Below are positions 24,011 to 31,947 of a stretch of 32,906 nucleotides of DNA, in pieces. The notes under the pieces are model-generated. The model saw only the letters and a program-made list of their open reading frames with translations, was not told the DNA's origin and made no database searches. The stretch covers positions 1 through 32,906 of the forward strand of contig JAENWC010000259.1 of NCBI GenBank assembly GCA_016650235.1, written 5' to 3'. How positions within the stretch are numbered: position 1 is the first letter of the stretch; every line of letters starts with the position of its first letter. The position numbers and the translations under genes were made by a program. Origin of the DNA: Terriglobia bacterium. Its GTDB lineage: Bacteria > Acidobacteriota > Terriglobia > Bryobacterales > Bryobacteraceae.

Positions 24011-24378
24011 TTCTTGGCCTCCCGTGCGGACTTGGCTGGCGTCAATCCCCGTTCGGCAACCAGATCCATGGCGCGCTCCACCGGAATGCGTACGATCCCC
24101 GCGCTCTTATCCACCCATCCATAGCTGGAGATGGCTTGTAGCTGCCTGGCTCGCAGTGCAGCCAAGTCCTCCGAGTTGCCGATCTGCAGCCTGGGCGCAG
24201 GCGGAATCACGCGCCGGACCTCCATGGGAGTAGCCGGAGTTTCCGGCCGATCCGTCTTTGCCAGAAAAAGAAACAGCCCCCACATGGCGGCCATGGAGAT
24301 CGCAATCAGAGCAAAAAGGCCCGCAAGGAAACCGCTGATGCTCGCGACATTGGCGTCGGTTTTTTCATGACCAGTCAT
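24007..24378 (-). CDS. Single-pass membrane protein of unknown function in the respiratory operon
   Basis: From ATG 24378 the protein has about 123 residues: a short cytoplasmic start, one membrane helix (GFLAGLFALIAISMAAMWGLFLFLA), then a soluble part with PPAPRLQIGNSEDLAALRARQL and a C-terminal block SYGWVDKSAGIVRIPVERAM. Conserved-looking aromatic and Arg residues suggest a real family, perhaps an assembly or accessory factor of the alternative complex III-caa3 pair; I cannot assign a function. It starts 4 bp after actF and overlaps sco by 4 bp. An in-frame ATG 10 codons upstream inside actF is less likely. Confidence 0.75.
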   Translation of the reverse strand: MTGHEKTDANVASISGFLAGLFALIAISMAAMWGLFLFLAKTDRPETPATPMEVRRVIPPAPRLQIGNSEDLAALRARQLQAISSYGWVDKSAGIVRIPVERAMDLVAERGLTPAKSAREAKK

Positions 24379-24382
24379 ACGA

Positions 24383-25564
24383 TTAGTGTCCTCCTTCGAC
24401 CGCCGCATGCGGCGCTTCGATCAGATGCGCCTCCACCGGCTCTATGGGGCGGTTCGACAATTGGCTCAGAAAATAAGCAACCCATATGCCGCCGACTCCC
24501 ACCGGCAGCGTCAGGTCCAACCAATGCAGGGAAATGCGTTCGCCATGGAAACTGGGGGTGACCATCCAGATGAGATCCACCAGTCGCATGAACATCATCA
24601 GCATGGCTACCCGCGCCAGCACTTGCGCCTTCTTCTTGATCACCCGCAGCAGCAGCAAAATGAAAGGCAAAGCAAAGTGAAACAACAGCAGGGCGACTGC
24701 GATTACGCCCCAACTGCCGTGGAACCGGTGCAGGTAGAAGGGAATCTCCTCGGGCAGATTTCCAGACCAGATGATCAGGAACTGAGAAAAGGCAACGTAG
24801 GCCCAAAGCATAACGAAGGCGAACATCAGGTTGCCCAAGTCGTGAAAGTGGCTCGGTTTTAGCAACGCAGCCATAGGCTGAGCCTGCGCCAGACGCGACA
24901 ACATGATCACGACAAAGCTGAGCGTGGTCAGCGCGCCGCCCACCATGAACATGACTCCATAGATGGTGGAGAACCAGTGCGGATCCAGTGACATCACCCA
25001 GTCCACCGAAGCAAACGAGACGGTCAGGCCGTAGACGAGGATCCCGATGCCGCTCACCGTTTGCAGTTTCCCCTTCCAGCCGTTGGTCTTGTCCCGCTCC
25101 TGCGCGGTCGAGTACTTGTTCAACAGAAACGCCAGCAACATCCAGGCCGCAAAATAGAATGCGGTCCGGCCCAGAAAGAATCCGGTGTTCAGATAGGCCG
25201 CCTTGTGTTGCAGAAGCTTGTCGTGAGCCACCACATCGGGCCGCGCCCAGATATAGAGCCTGGGCAGATTCAATAGCACAGGGGCCAGCAGGAGCAAAAC
25301 CAGTAAAAACGTGCGAGTCCCCGCCTCGAGCATCCGCCGGATCACGATGCCCCATTCACCACCCACCAGATGATGGAGCATCAGCAACGCAAGGCAGCCG
25401 GTGGGAATCGCGGCCCAGTAAAGATAGGCCACCAGGTAGGACCGGAAGAATTGCTCGGGGTCGGCCATGAGCCCGGGGGCGGAGGCGGCCAGCGCTATGC
25501 CGCCTACGAGCAGGGCTTTCCTGCGCATCCCGGCGAGATCCATGCTTGCCGCCAGGCTTCCCAT
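24383..25564 (-). CDS. actF: Alternative complex III membrane subunit ActF
   Basis: The 393-residue, strongly hydrophobic protein has about ten membrane helices. Its pattern matches the ActF subunit of the quinol:electron acceptor oxidoreductase: FFRSYLVAYLYWAAIPTGCLALLMLHHLVGG, FASVDWVMSLDPHWFSTIYGVMF, FHDLGNLMFAFVMLWAYVAFSQFLIIW. ActF is a smaller relative of ActC and has no cofactor of its own. Its ATG shares one base with the actE stop (TGATG), and the small membrane protein gene follows 4 bp later. Confidence 0.92.
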   Translation of the reverse strand: MGSLAASMDLAGMRRKALLVGGIALAASAPGLMADPEQFFRSYLVAYLYWAAIPTGCLALLMLHHLVGGEWGIVIRRMLEAGTRTFLLVLLLLAPVLLNLPRLYIWARPDVVAHDKLLQHKAAYLNTGFFLGRTAFYFAAWMLLAFLLNKYSTAQERDKTNGWKGKLQTVSGIGILVYGLTVSFASVDWVMSLDPHWFSTIYGVMFMVGGALTTLSFVVIMLSRLAQAQPMAALLKPSHFHDLGNLMFAFVMLWAYVAFSQFLIIWSGNLPEEIPFYLHRFHGSWGVIAVALLLFHFALPFILLLLRVIKKKAQVLARVAMLMMFMRLVDLIWMVTPSFHGERISLHWLDLTLPVGVGGIWVAYFLSQLSNRPIEPVEAHLIEAPHAAVEGGH

Positions 25565-26151
25565 CAGCGTCCCTCCAGCTTCGAACGGTCACCGGCGGGG
25601 ACATCGTCGATGGTTGCGTTTTGGCTCAACTGCAATGCTCTGACATAGGCAACGATGGCCCAGCGGTCCTCTACAGGCACGCGCGATGCATAGCCAGCCA
25701 TCGCTCCAAACCCATTCGTGATCACGTCGAAATAGTGTCCCACCGGCTGCCGGCGCAGGCGGTCCAGATGGTAGGACGGCGGTTGACGGAAGCCGCGCTG
25801 CACCACCATGCCATCTCCATCGCCGAGTTGCCCATGGCAAATGCTGCAATAGATATCGAAGCGCTGCCGCCCGCGCTCGAGCATTTTCCGCGTCACCGGC
25901 ATCGGGATCGTGTCAATCAGCGCGCCGCCTTCCCTGCCCTTGTAAAGACGCTTGTCGAGCCGCAGCCCGCCGCGCGCCACCGTATCCGCAATCCTGGGGC
26001 GCGAGGCGCGGCCATCGCCGAAGAATTCTGAAGCCGCCAGCGGGCGGTAGCGCGGCGGATCATGCATATCCTGGCGGCAGGAGGCCAGCAGCAGAACCGA
26101 GGCGGTCAGGAAAAAGGATCTAGCGTTCAACCTCGTTGACCTCCTTGGCAT
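25564..26151 (-). CDS. actE: Alternative complex III cytochrome c subunit ActE
   Basis: This is a single-heme lipoprotein of about 195 residues. The N-terminus (ARSFFLTASVLLLASC) carries a lipobox cysteine. The heme site is FDIYCSICHG (CxxCH), followed by a class I cytochrome c fold with GDGDGMVV and a late MAGYASRVP methionine. It passes electrons out of the complex, probably to the caa3 cytochrome domain. I chose the ATG that gives this signal peptide, which has AAGGAGG-like bases nearby. It overlaps the end of actD by about 32 bp and touches actF. Confidence 0.9.
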   Translation of the reverse strand: MPRRSTRLNARSFFLTASVLLLASCRQDMHDPPRYRPLAASEFFGDGRASRPRIADTVARGGLRLDKRLYKGREGGALIDTIPMPVTRKMLERGRQRFDIYCSICHGQLGDGDGMVVQRGFRQPPSYHLDRLRRQPVGHYFDVITNGFGAMAGYASRVPVEDRWAIVAYVRALQLSQNATIDDVPAGDRSKLEGR

Positions 26152-26671
26152 GAAGCGATTCCAGAAATTTTCTGGTTGCCTCGACTTGGAACAACGGGTC
26201 GGCGGATTCGATACAGAGGAAGAACTTGTCGCGCGTGGCCAGCGCAAATCCAGGGACTGAAAACACCGGGTGATGCGGCCGCGGCAATCCATTGAGCGCC
26301 AGCATCCCGAATACGGCCGCAAAAGCGGCGCACAGGATGGTGGTCTCGAAGGCCGGCGGAATAAAAGCGGGCCAGCTATAGTTAGGCCGCCCGCCGATGT
26401 TCATCGGATATGCATGGACGGCCATCCAGTACATCAACGAGAAGCCCCCCACGCAACCGAAAATGCCGCCCAGCAAAACGAGCATCGGCATACGCCACTC
26501 ATGAAATCCGAGCGCCTCTTCCAACCCATGGATGGGCATGGGGGAATAGGCGTCCATCTTACGGTAGCCGGCGGCGTGGGACCGCTTCGCCGCCTCGATC
26601 AGATCGTAACGGTTATCAAACTCGGCCATCAGGCCGTACAGACGTCCATGCGCTGCGTGGAAATCGCTCAT
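26120..26671 (-). CDS. actD: Alternative complex III subunit ActD
   Basis: The 183-residue protein matches ActD (DUF3341): a soluble N-terminus beginning GRLYGLMAEFDNRYDLIEAA, the motif YSPMPIHGLEEALG, two membrane helices (about 60-82 and 108-128) and a C-terminal ferredoxin-like part, DKFFLCIESADPLF. It is a structural membrane subunit of the complex. The start overlaps actC by 4 bp as ATGA. Confidence 0.92.
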   Translation of the reverse strand: MSDFHAAHGRLYGLMAEFDNRYDLIEAAKRSHAAGYRKMDAYSPMPIHGLEEALGFHEWRMPMLVLLGGIFGCVGGFSLMYWMAVHAYPMNIGGRPNYSWPAFIPPAFETTILCAAFAAVFGMLALNGLPRPHHPVFSVPGFALATRDKFFLCIESADPLFQVEATRKFLESLHAKEVNEVER

Positions 26672-28068
26672 TTGCGCGGCCTCCCTTCGGCCGGCGGCAC
26701 CATGGTCCGCATCTCGAAGATGGAGATCATCGGCAGCACGCGCAGGAACAGGAACATGAGCGCGAAGAAGAGCCCTAACGTTCCGGCAAAAGTGGACCAG
26801 TCAAAGACTGTGGGCCAATACATGCCCCAGCTTGCCGGCAGGAAGTCGCGGTGGAGGCTGACCGGGATAATGATGAACCGCTCGAGCCACATGCCGATGC
26901 TCACAATAATGGCAACCGTGAACAGAGTGCGCACATTGCGGCGGAACTTTGCGAACCAGAGAACCTGCGGCGCAGCGACGTTGCAGAACAAGAGCGCGTA
27001 GTAGAAATATTTGTAAGGACCCACGAGCCGGTTGGTCATCATGTACATCTCGTACTCGTTGCCGCTGTACCAGGCCATGAACGTCTCCATCATGTAGCCA
27101 TAGGCAACGATGAGGCCGGTGGCGAGCATCACCTTTGCCATGTTGTCCAGGTGGCGCATGGTGATGAAATCTTCCAGCTTATAGGCCGCCCGCAACGGAA
27201 TCGAAAGCACCAGCACCATTGCGAAGCCCGCAAAAATGGCCCCCGCCACAAAGTAAGGAGGAAAGATGGTGGCATGCCAGCCGGGAATGATGCCGGCGGC
27301 GAAGTCGAAGCTGACCACGGTGTGTACGGAGATAACCAGCGGCGTGGCCAGGCCGGCCAGCAGAAGAGAAGCTGTCTCGTAACGGGCCCAGTGTCTGGCC
27401 GATCCGCGCCAACCCATGGCGAGAATGCCATAGAAGATTTTGGCCCCCTTCACACGGGCGCGGTCGCGCAGGGTTGCCAGGTCGGGAATGAGGCCGACGT
27501 ACCAGAACAGCGCGGAAACCGTAGCGTAGGTGGAGATGGCAAAAACGTCCCAGATGAGCGGGCTGCGCACCTGCGGCCAGACGCCCATCGTGTTGGGCAC
27601 CGGGAACATCCAATAGGCCAGCCACGGGCGTCCGGTGTGGAAGATGGGGTAGATACCGGCGCAGGCCACCGCGAACAGCGTCATGGCTTCGGCGAAACGG
27701 TTGATGGAGGTGCGCCAGTCCTGGCGCAGCAGCAGCAGAATGGCGGAGATCAAAGTGCCCGCGTGGCCGATCCCGATCCACCAGACGAAGTTGATGATGT
27801 CCAGTCCCCAGCCAACCGGCTGGTTGATGCCCCAGAGGCCGATTCCTTTAATCACAAGGGCGCCGAGGGAGAACAGCAGGATGTTCAGCACGATGAAGGA
27901 AATGCCAAAGCCGATCCACCACCACCGCGGCGTCTTGCGCGTGAGGACAATGGCGCTGATGTGGTCGGTGACAGTGGAGTAGGAGTGGCCCGGCTCAATG
28001 AGCGGGTGCTCGGCATCCTCTATGGCTACCGCCGGCCGTTCTAGCTCTTTGTCCATTTCTTCAGGCAT
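26668..28068 (-). CDS. actC: Alternative complex III membrane subunit ActC (NrfD-like)
   Basis: The 466-residue protein belongs to the NrfD/PsrC superfamily and has about ten membrane helices, with WWIGIGHAGTLISAILLLLRQ and HTVVSFDFAAGIIPGWHATIFPPYFVAGAIFAG. In this complex it is the likely quinol-binding and proton-translocating subunit. It starts 5 bp after actB and overlaps actD by 4 bp. Confidence 0.94.
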   Translation of the reverse strand: MPEEMDKELERPAVAIEDAEHPLIEPGHSYSTVTDHISAIVLTRKTPRWWWIGFGISFIVLNILLFSLGALVIKGIGLWGINQPVGWGLDIINFVWWIGIGHAGTLISAILLLLRQDWRTSINRFAEAMTLFAVACAGIYPIFHTGRPWLAYWMFPVPNTMGVWPQVRSPLIWDVFAISTYATVSALFWYVGLIPDLATLRDRARVKGAKIFYGILAMGWRGSARHWARYETASLLLAGLATPLVISVHTVVSFDFAAGIIPGWHATIFPPYFVAGAIFAGFAMVLVLSIPLRAAYKLEDFITMRHLDNMAKVMLATGLIVAYGYMMETFMAWYSGNEYEMYMMTNRLVGPYKYFYYALLFCNVAAPQVLWFAKFRRNVRTLFTVAIIVSIGMWLERFIIIPVSLHRDFLPASWGMYWPTVFDWSTFAGTLGLFFALMFLFLRVLPMISIFEMRTMVPPAEGRPRK

Positions 28069-28073
28069 CGCGC

Positions 28074-31000
28074 TTAAGCCTTCTCCAATTCCAGATTTGG
28101 ATTGCGAACCCGTGCCAGGTAGGTTGTCCTGGGGCGCGTGTTGAGGTCCGTCAACAAGCCGTAGTTGCGCGAATCCGCTTTGACCTTGGAGACGCGGCTC
28201 TTGGGGTCATTGAGGTCGCCAAAGGAGATGGCCTGCGCCGGGCAGACCGCCTGGCAGGCGCTCACCACCTCTCCATCGGCGATTCTGCGGTCTTCCTTTT
28301 CCGCCTCGATGCGCGCCAGGTTGATGCGCTGCACGCAGTAGGTGCACTTCTCCATAACCCCGCGCGAGCGAACCGTGACGTCGGGATTGCGCAGCCCATG
28401 CAGGCTCTTGCTCTCCCAATCGCCGTACAGGAAAAAGTTGAACCGGCGCACCTTGTAAGGACAGTTGTTGGCGCAATACCGCGTGCCGACGCAGCGGTTA
28501 TAGGTCATCTGGTTGAGACCTTCGCTGGAATGCGATGTGGCCGCCACCGGGCAAACCACCTCGCAGGGCGCGTTGTCGCACTGCATGCAGGCCACCGGCT
28601 GATGGTGGATGGTTGGGTTGTCCAGACTGCCTTCAAAGTACCGGTCCAGCCGGATCCAATGCATTTCCCTGCCGCGCAGAACTTCGCTCTTGCCCACAAC
28701 CGCGATATTGTTCTCGGCCTGGCAGGCAATGGTGCAGGCGTTGCAGCCGGTGCAGGCGTTGAGATCGATCGCCATGCCCCAGGAGTAGCCCTCGTACTTG
28801 TACTCCGGAAACAGCGAGAGCGGATTCTTCACCGCGTGCTCGCCCTCCTGCGCAAAATCGGGCTTCTTGATGTACTCGGCCAGAGTGGCCGAGCGAATCA
28901 GGTTACGGCCCTCCATGCTGTTGTGTTCCTGTGTGATGGCCAGCAGATGCTTGCCGCCTGTCTTGACCACTTCCACGCCGCTCATCGACCAGAGTTGGGA
29001 CGAGGTACGCAGGCGGTTTGCGTTGGAGCCCACATTGTTTGCGATGCGTCCGCCGCGCCAGCGTCCGTAGCCCAAATGCAGAGTGAGCGATGCATCGGCA
29101 TGACCCGGCACAATGCAGACGGGAGCGCGCAGAACCCGGCCCGAGTGGCGCAACTCCACCACTTCGCCTGTAACCAGGTTCAGCTTCTGCGCCGCGGCCG
29201 GCGACAACAGCACGGCATTGTCCCAGGTGATCTTGGTGATGGGCCGCGGCAGTTCCTGCAGCCATGCGTTATTGGCAAACCGGCCGTCGTAGGCGCTGGG
29301 GTCGGGCCGGAAATTCAGTTCGAAAATTGAAGCGGCCGCGGCCGATGCCAGAACGGCCCCCAAATCCCTGGCGAGCGTAACGCGCTTGCCTGCGCCCGCC
29401 GAAGCGGGAATGAACCCATCGTGAACCTGTTTCTGCCAGGCCTCGTCTAAAGTGAACTGGGGCAAAACGGAGTCTGCTCCGAGGTCCTTTGCGCTTCTGA
29501 AAGAATCCGGAGCGGAGGCGTCTTTGTACCGGGCGCGCCAAAACTCCTTCACCAGGTCGTGTGAGCTGACGCCGGGCCGGCCCGCCAATGCAGAGATCAC
29601 TTCGATAGCGGCGCGTCCGTTGTAGAGCGGGTCGATGAGTGGCTGCTGCACGGTAATGGTCCCATCGTAGGCGCGCGTATCGCCCCAGCTTTCGAGCGGG
29701 TGGGCCTCGTTGATGTGCCAGTGGCAAACGGCGGAGGTCTCGTCATCGTACTCGCCCAGATGAATACGCAGCTTCACTTTGCGCAGAACCTCGGCAAAGT
29801 TCAGATCGGCCGGAGAGGAGTAGAGCGGGTTGCCGCCCAGCATCAGCAAAGTGGAAACCTTGCCGGACTCCATCTCCCGCGCCAACTCGGGAAGCGACTG
29901 CGGGGAGGCGGTTTCAATTGGATCCAGGTAGCTGACCGTTGCGCCGTTGTTGCCGAGCGCAGTATTTATCGCGTGCGCCAGCGCATGCACCGTTGCACTT
30001 TGCTGGGCCCCGGCGGCAACCAGACCAGCGCCCTTGTGCCGCAGCAGATCCGACGCCACCGCCTTCACCCATGCGTGCGCCTGCGATGAGGCCGGCGCGG
30101 ACAGCCCGGAGACTGCGCCTAACTCGGCGGCCAAGGCACGCGCGAATTTTTCGATCTCCGAAACCGGGAGTGCAAGACGATGGTCGGCGATGCCGCCGGT
30201 GATGGAGGGACATGGCTCCACCACATACAGGCGGTTCATTGCCTTAGGTTGGCTCTCCGATGCGCCCCCCACTTTCCGGCGCGCGGCGAAGTCGCGCGAA
30301 TAGCGCACCGCGCCGGGGCCGGAACCAAACAGGTCCGCATCGAGTGAAACGATGACCTCGGCCTTGTCCACGTGATAGACAGGATGCAAGACCTCACCGA
30401 ATGCCAGCCTTGTTCCGTCGTGCACATTCTGCCTGGAGACCGGCTCGAACTGGCACCACTTGGCCTCGGGCAGCTCGGCCAGCAAGGCGCGCAGGGCGGC
30501 CAGCAAAGAGGGTGAGGTGATGGTCTCGGTCAGAATCCGGAACCCGGCTCCGCGGTTCGAAAGCAGCGTCTCGCGCAGCGCCGCCGCCGTAGCAAGAAAA
30601 TGGACCCAGCTTGAGATGCGCCCTTCCCGCGCCACCGCCTGCGAACGGTCCGGATCATACAAAGTGAGAATCGAGGCCTGACGGAAAACATCCGTGGAGC
30701 CAAGACTGGCCGGATGCTCCGGATTTCCTTCCACCTTCGTCGGCCGGCCCATGTGACTTTCCACCAGCACTCCGTCGGAATAGCCCGACACAGGGATCGC
30801 AGTGGCGTAATAAAGAGGCTTGCCCGGAATGAACTCCTCGGGAGCCTTCACGTACGGGACAATGGCCTCCGGCGGCTGTTTGGTACAAGCGGTGAGACCG
30901 GCTAAACCGAGTGTTGCTCCGAGAAGCTCCACGAGCCGGCGGCGGCTGACCGGATCAGTCCAATCGGAGGTGCCCGGCGTGAACTCATGATCCAGGTAGG

Positions 31001-31130
31001 CCTGGAATTCCGGAGTCCGGGCCACCTCTTCCAGACTCCGCCAGAATTGCGGCCCCTGTACGGAGGAGAGCTGAGTCCGGATGGCATCCAGATCCAGCGG
31101 CGCATTCGATTGAATTGGTTGGCTGCTCAT
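28074..31130 (-). CDS. actB: Alternative complex III iron-sulfur subunit ActB (molybdopterin-like plus ferredoxin)
   Basis: The protein is about 1018 residues. A Tat-like segment (SRRRLVELLGATLGLAGLTAC) is near residue 55. A molybdopterin-oxidoreductase-like domain follows; in this family it binds no molybdenum. The C-terminal 240 residues form an iron-sulfur domain with ACTGCNACTIACQAEN, CMQCDNAPCEVVCP, CANNCPYKVRR and KCTYCVQRI...CQAVCPAQAI, enough cysteines for four clusters. I start at ATG 31130 because it overlaps the actA stop as ATGA; an upstream in-frame ATG at 31148 lies within actA. Residues encoded at 29460-29494 (SAKDLGADSVLP) come from a copy of the 35-bp dispersed element. Confidence 0.94.
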   Translation of the reverse strand: MSSQPIQSNAPLDLDAIRTQLSSVQGPQFWRSLEEVARTPEFQAYLDHEFTPGTSDWTDPVSRRRLVELLGATLGLAGLTACTKQPPEAIVPYVKAPEEFIPGKPLYYATAIPVSGYSDGVLVESHMGRPTKVEGNPEHPASLGSTDVFRQASILTLYDPDRSQAVAREGRISSWVHFLATAAALRETLLSNRGAGFRILTETITSPSLLAALRALLAELPEAKWCQFEPVSRQNVHDGTRLAFGEVLHPVYHVDKAEVIVSLDADLFGSGPGAVRYSRDFAARRKVGGASESQPKAMNRLYVVEPCPSITGGIADHRLALPVSEIEKFARALAAELGAVSGLSAPASSQAHAWVKAVASDLLRHKGAGLVAAGAQQSATVHALAHAINTALGNNGATVSYLDPIETASPQSLPELAREMESGKVSTLLMLGGNPLYSSPADLNFAEVLRKVKLRIHLGEYDDETSAVCHWHINEAHPLESWGDTRAYDGTITVQQPLIDPLYNGRAAIEVISALAGRPGVSSHDLVKEFWRARYKDASAPDSFRSAKDLGADSVLPQFTLDEAWQKQVHDGFIPASAGAGKRVTLARDLGAVLASAAAASIFELNFRPDPSAYDGRFANNAWLQELPRPITKITWDNAVLLSPAAAQKLNLVTGEVVELRHSGRVLRAPVCIVPGHADASLTLHLGYGRWRGGRIANNVGSNANRLRTSSQLWSMSGVEVVKTGGKHLLAITQEHNSMEGRNLIRSATLAEYIKKPDFAQEGEHAVKNPLSLFPEYKYEGYSWGMAIDLNACTGCNACTIACQAENNIAVVGKSEVLRGREMHWIRLDRYFEGSLDNPTIHHQPVACMQCDNAPCEVVCPVAATSHSSEGLNQMTYNRCVGTRYCANNCPYKVRRFNFFLYGDWESKSLHGLRNPDVTVRSRGVMEKCTYCVQRINLARIEAEKEDRRIADGEVVSACQAVCPAQAISFGDLNDPKSRVSKVKADSRNYGLLTDLNTRPRTTYLARVRNPNLELEKA
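29460..29494 (+). repeat. 35-bp dispersed element, copy inside actB
   Basis: It contains GCAAAACGGAGTCTGCTCC and ends TTTGCGC, with 30 of 35 bases identical to the copy at 32735-32769. actB runs on the opposite strand and reads it in a different frame (SAKDLGADSVLP) from the S9 peptidase copy. Confidence 0.8.
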
Positions 31131-31777
31131 CGGTGACACACCGAACAATCGGTTAGCTTACGAATTTTGTACTCCTTCACCAGCCGCGCGCCCAGTTGCC
31201 GCTGATCTTCTTTCGGCTGGTAATCCATGCGGAACACCTCTTCCCGCGGCCGTACGTACTTTTCCGGCTCGCGGTGGCACTCCAGGCACCATTCCATATT
31301 CAACGTGTTCTGCTGATACATCAGCGGCATCTGGTCCACGCGGCCATGGCAGGTGGCGCACCCCACGCCTTTTTTGACATGGATGCCGTGGTTGAAGTAA
31401 ACAAATCCAGGCAGATCATGCACCCGCGTCCATCGCAACGATTCGCCCGTCCGGAAACTGGCGCGAACCGGTTCCAGCATCGGCGAATCGGCCCAGATTT
31501 GCGTGTGGCAACTCATGCATGTTTCCGTCGCAGGAATGCCGGCAAACGAAGAGGTCTCCACAGAGGTGTGACAATACCGGCAATCGATCCCGATGCCGCT
31601 CACATGATGCTTATGCGAGAACGGCACAGGCTGCTGGCGCGCCACATTCACGCCTGTCACGTATGGGGAACGGTTGATCTCATTCAGCACGAGAAGCAAA
31701 CCTCCCGCAAAAAAGAGGCCGCCAAAAATGCTGACTCTAGCTATTGTGTTTGTGCTCGGGTGGAAGATCTGAGCCAT
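31127..31777 (-). CDS. actA: Alternative complex III pentaheme cytochrome ActA
   Basis: The 216-residue protein has one N-terminal membrane helix (about 15-31) and five heme motifs, CRYCH, CMSCH, CATCH, CLECH and CSVCH, the usual count for ActA. It anchors on the periplasmic side and takes electrons from the iron-sulfur subunit. It is the first gene of the operon, with a strong AGGGAGGA upstream of the ATG and a likely promoter at 31817-31825. The stop overlaps actB. Confidence 0.95.
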   Translation of the reverse strand: MAQIFHPSTNTIARVSIFGGLFFAGGLLLVLNEINRSPYVTGVNVARQQPVPFSHKHHVSGIGIDCRYCHTSVETSSFAGIPATETCMSCHTQIWADSPMLEPVRASFRTGESLRWTRVHDLPGFVYFNHGIHVKKGVGCATCHGRVDQMPLMYQQNTLNMEWCLECHREPEKYVRPREEVFRMDYQPKEDQRQLGARLVKEYKIRKLTDCSVCHR

Positions 31778-31816
31778 CGTTCCTCCCTAGGCGACGATCC
31801 GAAGTAACAAATTGTG

Positions 31817-31825
31817 ATTATGCCA
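31817..31825 (-). promoter_or_regulatory. Candidate extended -10 promoter of the act-cta operon
   Basis: The minus strand reads TGGCATAAT, an extended -10 form (TGN before CATAAT), 40-48 bp upstream of the actA ATG. The -35 region is weak. The predicted leader is about 30 bases and includes the actA ribosome-binding site. No regulator site is recognised. Confidence 0.45.
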
Positions 31826-31947
31826 CAGCGCCAGAGCTGTAGTCCAGAATCCAGAGATTGCTCTCCCAAAATCTTGTTTTACAGCAGGGTCCGCGGCCGT
31901 GCGAGACACGTAGAGTAATGGGATTGGAGCGGTGATGTGAGATGGCG

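Noticed and set aside
26851-28044. Long plus-strand frame opposite actC
   Set aside because: It is antisense to a clear membrane subunit. Its His/Glu-rich, low-hydrophobicity product is typical of shadow frames in GC-rich DNA.
28398-29330. Long plus-strand frame opposite actB
   Set aside because: It is antisense to the well-supported iron-sulfur subunit, with no domain and no ribosome-binding site.
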